Below the pieces are notes generated by a model, which saw only the letters and a list, made by a program, of their open reading frames with translations, had not been told where the DNA came from and did not search any database. Position numbers and translations under genes: made by a program. A DNA stretch of 28,291 nucleotides from a virus: positions 1-28,291 of the IMG/VR virus record IMGVR_UViG_3300025598_000130, one strand, 5' to 3'. Position 1 is the first letter of the stretch. Each line of letters starts with the position of its first letter. Of the stretch, positions 23,901 to 28,291 are shown one piece after another.

Positions 23901-25342
23901 GAGCGGCCATTGTCGTTGGCAATTTTGTCGTAATCAACCGTTTTGTATCCACCCGCGAGGCCGACTGCTTCGGGGTGAACATGCTCGACTTCATCTGCCA
24001 TGAAACCAACATGCGTGTGGCCTTCTGGATCATGTTTATATTTGAACGCATAAATCGGGAGACCATGGTCGGACTCGCCGATACGTTTGATATCATGCTT
24101 GAGCCGACGATCCGAGAAAAACGGCATAGGTTGATTCGTCGTTGTCGTCGAACCCGAAAGCGCTCCCGTGCCTTCCGCGATATTCGCCAAGAATTGAGAA
24201 ACCTGAAACGGATAAGCTTGCTGTTGAAGGAATTGATTGTAAAGCGCCGTATTCCCAGCTTGCTGAGTTTGTTGGCCGAGCGTTCCTGCGCCGAGCTGAG
24301 CCTGAGCACCTTGAAGTCCTGCAGCTTGCGCACCTGCGCCTAATTGTCCATATTGAGCACCCGCAGCCATCGATAATGGAACGCTTTGTAATGCAGCATT
24401 TTGCGCAGCTGTTCCCAAAGCCCCATATTGATTCGCCCCCGCCATCCCTTGGCCCGCAATATTGGCAATATTGGCAGCTCCCTGTTGCTGAGCTTGACCA
24501 GCATTAATAAGAGCTTGTTGGGCTTGCCCGCCAAGTTGGCCGTATTGATTTGCCAAAGCGCCTTGCTGCGCTGCAATATTAGCTTGTTGTCCAAGACCTG
24601 ACATATAATTTTGAGCAGCGTTTTGATAGCCTTGATTAGCCATATTGGAAAGCGTGTTGCCCATAGCAAGATTTTGCTGGCCCATGAGAGCAGCCTGAGC
24701 GATATTTCCGCGATCTCCGCCAAATGCCCCTTGGCTGATTGCATTACCTTGCAATTGTTGTTGTTGTTGCTGGTTTTGATTTTGTAGATAATTAGCAGTG
24801 GCCCCCATTGCTTGATTAACAAACGGGTTCATGTAACCAGCTACGCCCTGTTGATAATTTTGAGCATTATAACCTTGAGAGATACCACCCAATTGATTGG
24901 CAGCTCCCATAGTTCCAGCTTGTGCAGTTTGATAAGAAGGTTGCGCGGCATAAGTCGCTTGTTGCAACGGGGTCATTGCTGCGCCAGCTAATCCGGCGGC
25001 TTGTTGATACTGCGGCAAAACGCCAGCGGCCATCGTTTGCGCGCCTTGGAAGTAAGGTTGCGCTACATTTTGCCCTCCTTGAATGGCTTGCATTGCAGCA
25101 TCAGTTGCTCCATAGCCAGCTTGGTAACCCGGCTGAGCAGCATTGGCGTATTGATTTATATTGCTGATGCCAGTCAACTGTTGTTGGTTCAACGGAGCAA
25201 CAAAAGCATTTGGATCGGTGCTGTATTGCTGAAACGGTTGAGCAGCGGTTTGTTGCGCTTGAGTGTTGACCGAGTTATACCTCGCCAATACCTCTGGTGG
25301 AATTTGAACGCTTTGGGTAGTCGTCCCGGTTTTGCCGCCCAT
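20981..25342 (-). CDS. Giant virion protein with internal S74 chaperone motif and lysozyme-like domain
   Basis: A 1453-residue protein. Residues 1-400 are extremely Gln/Ala/Gly-rich with degenerate repeats. Residues 408-472 match the peptidase S74 intramolecular chaperone: FFSDRRLKHDIKRIG, YAFKYKHDPEGHTHVGFMADEV, HPEAVG and YKTVDYDKI, with Ser410 at the position where S74 domains self-cleave. A Pro/Gln linker follows (about 620-665). Residues about 778-880 resemble a lytic transglycosylase or lysozyme: LNALGKIESGGNYGAL (candidate Glu792), RAYGKYQVM, AVANHYFGQALSKYG. The rest is helical. This suits a particle-borne protein that digests peptidoglycan during DNA entry. S74 domains are usually C-terminal in tail fibres; the internal position is unusual. 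GGAG lies before the ATG. Confidence 0.85.
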   Translation of the reverse strand: MGGKTGTTTQSVQIPPEVLARYNSVNTQAQQTAAQPFQQYSTDPNAFVAPLNQQQLTGISNINQYANAAQPGYQAGYGATDAAMQAIQGGQNVAQPYFQGAQTMAAGVLPQYQQAAGLAGAAMTPLQQATYAAQPSYQTAQAGTMGAANQLGGISQGYNAQNYQQGVAGYMNPFVNQAMGATANYLQNQNQQQQQQLQGNAISQGAFGGDRGNIAQAALMGQQNLAMGNTLSNMANQGYQNAAQNYMSGLGQQANIAAQQGALANQYGQLGGQAQQALINAGQAQQQGAANIANIAGQGMAGANQYGALGTAAQNAALQSVPLSMAAGAQYGQLGAGAQAAGLQGAQAQLGAGTLGQQTQQAGNTALYNQFLQQQAYPFQVSQFLANIAEGTGALSGSTTTTNQPMPFFSDRRLKHDIKRIGESDHGLPIYAFKYKHDPEGHTHVGFMADEVEHVHPEAVGLAGGYKTVDYDKIANDNGRSEGGMVGPQHEGSGFMAGGREHHAYGSAVGSDYNPYDPNSIQNIVARQQAGLASGENSFVPAARQLANATGKASRVPLEQGPHYSLLRAEGNPAQHPTGMEQTMGGLKTAETIADLFKNNPKTGDKGFAAMLMDKMGMNKSQNADQNTQQNQSQNPAPAAPAPTPPVKTPDTQHSESEIPLPPMRPEGLASADFAPGDDLTATTGGRMHRSLGGGDTPYADDSGGKLDIPDEKNQHALMTAQNPTGSTSQTGLGVGDALALAKGAASAGSALMDFLPMLMAAKGGRMGHATTGTVSDDENLPNYLNALGKIESGGNYGALGPTTKRGDRAYGKYQVMGSNVGPWTQEALGKAMTPDDFLADKNAQEAVANHYFGQALSKYGTPQDAASVWFTGKPLAKTTQQTADITGTTVPKYLQRFNKAAGLGQVAGLDQIGGGGDDTQQPSWFHPEVADSYKALPGSNQYAEADLPTATKQVGGTEDTTPAAPPAATPTGGLAPNEGYEAAKKALNPPSVWSEVGKGLGVPEKYQDSNLWIPALAGLGSMLSSKSPYLLPALGEGLVGGAAAYSQLQPQQAQTEQTRAETMAVLQGIPRENFLPNGDVLVEGPDGKPIPMGAQEYSILKLTHPEQVKLWNYGVKGGAGTARGLAGAAGDTGTATGLGGTKTPPVAPLTGDEKGVIDAEDPMALSDDEKKAVAAETIQLAGKYRKPDGTPDLASLQTVRPNLTNTYRQAALDAAPVQKNNGIYADILTSRDDHELTGGGKYAEWFEGLRSTLDDISRKFGGSGYHYKEGAALEEAQKIYAQNLDAAQKAGDNQTVGKLNILAKTYPWINNTQLGSAKNMAQIMTNTQMPIDQNRLARNMVSSTGGVGKWLPESEYVGENFADQYNRRAQPLQAKEATVLEKMMTTPPVTASADPIKDPETGKPMPTMFSFLQRYGDKLSGKQLKAIAAEFGADPSIFRYFPRIRTQYAGAQ
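24308..24553 (-). repeat. Degenerate coding repeats, QYG(Q/A)LG units
   Basis: Within the giant virion gene three copies of a QYGxLG..AQxA unit occur at about residues 265, 304 and 329, separated by Gln/Ala-rich segments, with related ALAGQ/GAQAQ fragments between. The DNA is correspondingly rich in TTGCTG-like triplets on the plus strand. It looks like divergent protein repeats made by local duplication. Confidence 0.55.
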
Positions 25343-25343
25343 T

Positions 25344-25859
25344 TCAATGCTCCGTCAAATGCGTGTCGGCCATGGAATCATCTTTCCACTCGCCTGTTCT
25401 TCCGCCATAAATCCAATAAGCCCCAGACTGAGGCCCAAACTGTCTCTCATAAAGCCGAACTTTACCTTCGACTCGCTGGGAGCTGAGAATTCCAATAACA
25501 AGTGGGATCTGAAGAACCTCTGCGGTTTGTTTCGCGAATTCGCAAAGTTTTCTCGCTCGACCACCTTTTGCACTACGAAAGTCAGGATGAACGAAAATCG
25601 CACGTTCGACAATCGTTAAATCATCAGAATACCACAAAGGTTCCGTTCTGAGCAAAATAGCTGCCTCGAATTGCTCGCCAGAGCGACCAATGATCCCAAC
25701 AATACCATATTGCCTCGTCAATCCGGCCCAAATCTCGTTCAACAATTTTGCTGGATTCGGATTTGTCAATCCATTTTCTTCGCAAGCTGCAAGCGCAAGC
25801 TGCATCATTCCGTCCACGTCTTCGGGTGTTCCGACCCTGACATTTAGTTCATTTTCCAT
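25344..25859 (-). CDS. GNAT-like acetyltransferase-fold protein, 171 aa
   Basis: The pattern NVRVGTPEDVDGMMQLALAACEENG at the N-terminus, then IVERAIFVHPDFRSAKGGRARKLCEFAKQTAE and IGILSS fits a GNAT N-acetyltransferase fold: the strand before HPDFR and the helix after it form the acetyl-CoA pyrophosphate loop, although the usual R/Q-xx-G-x-G/A is seen only loosely (RSAKGGRA, 95-102). Proteins of this fold sit among late genes in many podoviruses, sometimes without shown activity. A TTG at 25868 lies in frame but is too close to the AGAGGG site; ATG at 25859 fits. It lies one base upstream of the giant virion gene. Confidence 0.75.
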   Translation of the reverse strand: MENELNVRVGTPEDVDGMMQLALAACEENGLTNPNPAKLLNEIWAGLTRQYGIVGIIGRSGEQFEAAILLRTEPLWYSDDLTIVERAIFVHPDFRSAKGGRARKLCEFAKQTAEVLQIPLVIGILSSQRVEGKVRLYERQFGPQSGAYWIYGGRTGEWKDDSMADTHLTEH

Positions 25860-25864
25860 TTGAC

Positions 25865-26647
25865 TCAATCCCTCTTTGGTCCAGGAAGTTTCTTCAACGT
25901 ATCGATCGTCTTTTTACGGTAGCCTTTCACGAACTCGTCCAAGATTTCATGACCATGGTCGATGTCGCCTCCTCCAAGGTGCGTAACGTCTTCCGGAGAA
26001 ATTACGTATTCCCCGCCAGCCGCGACGATCTCGACTGGAGTTTTCCCGCCGCTCGCGCGAGCGCCGTATGGTTTGCCTTCCGAATAAGGCGCGGAGCCGG
26101 GAGCGTAGGGCTGTTTTTGTTTATTGAAATAAGGCGGAGAGCTGAACATTCGCCGAGCAATTTTGAACCCGGCCATCGTGTTGCCTTCGCCCATTGCGCC
26201 GATGATGTCGGCAGGGATGACGTATGAACCAGAGGCCACCGTCATTGGCAAATGGTCCGTGCGTCCCGCGACCGGGGAGTGGATCGGGCCTTCATGGAAC
26301 TGATGCTGAATCGGAAAATTCGACTTTGTGTAAGACATGTCGCCTTTGTCGTAACTCATGTCGGCGAATGGCCCACCTTCAGCTTTTGCTGTGCGAGCGG
26401 ATGCCGCAAATGCTTCATCGGTCGGTGCGCCTTTTGAACCGGGCTTACGCATGTGTTCTTTTGAACCATGGGCGATGCGCTGTTGCTTGGCGTGAATATT
26501 CGCATACAATCCGCCACCAGTCGCTTTCGTGTGACGAGCAGTGTTCAGCGCCGCAGCGATTGCTTGATCGCGAGGATGACCAGCATGGATCATTTCGGAG
26601 ATGTTATGGCTGATTGTTTTTTGTGATTTACCGTGGATTAATGGCAT
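25865..26647 (-). CDS. Conserved phage structural-region protein, 260 aa
   Basis: The N-terminus MPLIHGKSQKTISHNISEMI followed by GHPRDQAIAAALNTAR is a small module (about 1-40) common at the ends of phage structural or scaffold proteins: a KS.KTIS.N...M...G.P..QA.A.A motif. Two Gly-rich stretches follow, and residues about 128-170 have GPIHSPVAGRTDHLPMTV and YVIPADIIGAMGEGNT, a pattern often seen with such modules in phages of Alphaproteobacteria. Function is unknown; a minor virion protein is likely from position. The GAGGT site fits ATG at 26647; a longer in-frame reading from 26677 lacks support. Confidence 0.75.
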   Translation of the reverse strand: MPLIHGKSQKTISHNISEMIHAGHPRDQAIAAALNTARHTKATGGGLYANIHAKQQRIAHGSKEHMRKPGSKGAPTDEAFAASARTAKAEGGPFADMSYDKGDMSYTKSNFPIQHQFHEGPIHSPVAGRTDHLPMTVASGSYVIPADIIGAMGEGNTMAGFKIARRMFSSPPYFNKQKQPYAPGSAPYSEGKPYGARASGGKTPVEIVAAGGEYVISPEDVTHLGGGDIDHGHEILDEFVKGYRKKTIDTLKKLPGPKRD

Positions 26648-26654
26648 GACGACC

Positions 26655-27002
26655 TCAACTATACGACACGGCAACAATCATGCCTGTGCCGGGGGTGATA
26701 ACAATACCCTTGTTGACGGGCATATTAATAGTGTAGATGCCAACTGTGTTAGGGATAATGGCAAGGCGAAAGCCTGTTACGGCAGTTCCAACAGAATTGG
26801 CATCATATATGGTTCCAGTAGTGGACCCCGCAACAATAACGCTTACTTTAGCAACCCAACCAATTGTCGTTGCAAAATACGTTGTTGTGCTAATTTCGTA
26901 TGTATTAACAGTACCAGCAATATTTTGCGTTGTGTGATTTAGAGCGTTGATGCCCTGTACGCCGTTTTTCTGCGTGGTCAAAATATCGTCAAGTGATGCC
27001 AT
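26655..27002 (-). CDS. Small structural protein, beta-rich, 115 aa
   Basis: The opening MASLDDILTTQKNGVQGINALNH is typical of short virion-associated proteins that have a helical start followed by a beta sandwich. The remainder is rich in Thr, Val, Ile and Gly with alternating hydrophobic residues (VSVIVAGSTTGTIYDA, GIVITPGTGMIVAVSYS), suggesting a small decoration or fibre-associated fold. GGGAGGTTCT directly precedes the ATG. It overlaps the stop of the preceding nozzle-like gene as TAATG, so it is co-translated with it. No enzyme motif is present. Confidence 0.75.
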   Translation of the reverse strand: MASLDDILTTQKNGVQGINALNHTTQNIAGTVNTYEISTTTYFATTIGWVAKVSVIVAGSTTGTIYDANSVGTAVTGFRLAIIPNTVGIYTINMPVNKGIVITPGTGMIVAVSYS

Positions 27003-28291
27003 TAGAACCTCCCGTCAATCTGATAACGGTATCGGATTGCACCCAAACGCCAAAACGTCCCAACATCGTTGGACGATATATTAAATGCCATAAGACGCGC
27101 CCTGATCCGAACGGAAATGTATTCAGTTGCTTGTGTCATTGTGTAAGGACCATACGCCACTGGCGTATCGCCGGGGTAATTGGTAACGTAAAATGTAATT
27201 TGCACCGTAGCATTAGGGTTACCAGAATACGTTCCCCATTTCATATCCGGCCAAATTTGATCAATAAAAATTAAGTTATCGGCTTCGTTAAGCTCAAAAT
27301 AACCTGTTTGGAAAGACGACAACATGGCAGTAGTTTGATTGCCATTAGCCGCATCGTTGCCTACCTCGTGCTGATATAAGTAATTATCAGACCCAGCACC
27401 AATAGGAGGCCCAAGGACAGATTGATCAATCCAAGCAGTACGACCCAAAGTCCCAAAATCCCACTGCTGGAGAACCGTATTGTATTTAACATAGCTATCA
27501 TTCTCGGTGGATGATGCGGATGGATAGTACCATGTAATTTCGTTGAACTGACTGTTTACGCCACAAGCAACCTTATAAAGATACGATGTATTGATATTTT
27601 GAAAAATCACGTCCCAGACAGGGCATGGAATAGATTGAGGCCCAGACCCCATCGACATAAAAAATTGCTTCTGTGACATCCAATAGATAGCGCCGTTCAA
27701 CTGACCTGTGCAGTGCCTTGATATTGCGCCGCAGTTTGAACCAATTTTGTTGAACCCGTAAACGAACGGAGGCCCGATGTATTGCATCGCCCAAAGGTCC
27801 AAATCCGTCCATAAAAGACCTTGTTGTGGCCCTTGAATACCCGCAACTATCTTAGAACCCGTTGGGATGCGATAAGACCCTGCCTGATTTGTCGGTGTTG
27901 CATTCCATTGAGTAAAGTCCCCAATGTCAGACCAACGGATAAGGAGAGGATCCGGCGATAGCGTAAACGACGACCCATAAGCAATAACTTGGCGCTCAGG
28001 CATTGCTACAAAAATACCGCTGTTAACGAGGGGAGCATTGCCGCCAACAATTTGAGCCGTTTGAAGTTGCCCACTTGGATCCCAATAATAAATTGCTCCT
28101 CCGGCTGGACAGGCAATAAGATCTTGTCCAAAGTTATCGAGCGTCCAGTCAGTTGTTGTAATTGGCGTACCGGGTACACTGGGTTGTGTTGTGCCGACGC
28201 CAAAGCCGCCTGTTCCATAACCGCCAACGCCAAACCCTGTACCTGCGGGTTGTGGGCCTAAGGCAATATAAAACGTCGATTGAATTTTACC
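27002..28291 (-). CDS. Tail nozzle/hub-like structural protein, N-terminus beyond window
   Basis: The frame stays open from the stop at 27002 to the right edge, so the Met at 28003 is internal and 430 residues are visible. The part upstream of it is Gly-rich (QPAGTGFGVGGYGTGGFGVG) then LDNFGQDLIACPAGGAIYYW. Repeated Trp/Asp strands (LLIRWSDIGDFTQWNATPTN, LLWTDLDLWAMQYIGP, AIYWMSQKQFF) suggest a beta-propeller. The C-terminus (ISVRIRARLMAFNIS, WRLGAIRYRYQIDGRF) resembles the ends of podovirus tail nozzle/hub proteins such as P22 gp10 and T7-type tubular protein B. Assignment is by pattern, not by search. It would be transcribed before the ejection proteins. Confidence 0.75.
   Translation of the reverse strand, partial: GKIQSTFYIALGPQPAGTGFGVGGYGTGGFGVGTTQPSVPGTPITTTDWTLDNFGQDLIACPAGGAIYYWDPSGQLQTAQIVGGNAPLVNSGIFVAMPERQVIAYGSSFTLSPDPLLIRWSDIGDFTQWNATPTNQAGSYRIPTGSKIVAGIQGPQQGLLWTDLDLWAMQYIGPPFVYGFNKIGSNCGAISRHCTGQLNGAIYWMSQKQFFMSMGSGPQSIPCPVWDVIFQNINTSYLYKVACGVNSQFNEITWYYPSASSTENDSYVKYNTVLQQWDFGTLGRTAWIDQSVLGPPIGAGSDNYLYQHEVGNDAANGNQTTAMLSSFQTGYFELNEADNLIFIDQIWPDMKWGTYSGNPNATVQITFYVTNYPGDTPVAYGPYTMTQATEYISVRIRARLMAFNISSNDVGTFWRLGAIRYRYQIDGRF

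Overview
The window is part of a tailed double-stranded DNA bacteriophage genome, most likely a podovirus or podovirus-like phage with its own replication machinery. Host genes, rRNA, tRNA, transposases and CRISPR arrays were not seen. The short overlapping genes (many ATGA start/stop overlaps), dense Shine-Dalgarno sites and strict split into opposite-strand blocks are typical of a phage. The C-terminal motif of the 836-residue virion protein and the S74-containing virion protein resemble those of phages and prophages of Alphaproteobacteria; this host guess is an inference and is only moderately supported.

Layout. (1) 1-1497, minus strand: a small leftward operon led by a T4 endonuclease V (DenV)-type pyrimidine-dimer glycosylase, then four small proteins, the last cut by the window edge. 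(2) 1498-2202: a control region with a strikingly AT-rich GIY-YIG/NUMOD3 homing-endonuclease gene that has its own intrinsic terminator, flanked by two copies of a promoter-like element. (3) 2203-12554, plus strand: a tightly packed early/middle operon. It begins with a probable ssDNA-binding-type protein and two hypothetical proteins, followed by a nucleotide-metabolism block (YfbR-like HD nucleotidase, a tandem-duplicated ThyX-like protein, nucleoside 2-deoxyribosyltransferase, PNK-type HAD phosphatase, DUF1599/MazG-like protein). Replication genes follow: DnaQ-type exonuclease, DnaE-type polymerase with a degenerate PHP domain, and a Toprim-SF3 primase/helicase. (4) 12569-18209, plus strand: small proteins, a third copy of the promoter-like element at 13152, a DUF932 protein, an SNF2 helicase behind an unusual leader with competing hairpins, and two winged-helix-like proteins. 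(5) 18214-18244: a bidirectional terminator at the convergent junction. (6) 18253-28291, minus strand: late virion genes. In transcription order these are a tail nozzle-like protein (cut by the right edge), two small structural proteins, a GNAT-like protein, a giant 1453-residue virion protein with an internal S74 chaperone motif and a lysozyme/transglycosylase-like domain, an 836-residue probable ejection protein and a 69-residue protein.

How it works together. The rightward operon would supply modified or rebalanced deoxynucleotides, then polymerase, proofreading exonuclease, primase/helicase and a remodelling helicase for phage-directed replication. The leftward block on the left includes UV-damage repair. 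The late block encodes the distal tail and proteins likely carried in the particle and ejected into the host. Terminase, portal, major capsid, lysis genes and RNA polymerase are not in the window and are presumably outside it. The most notable points are the nucleotide cassette with the double ThyX-like protein, the three-arm leader before the helicase, the shared promoter-like element, and the giant virion protein with an internal S74 motif.
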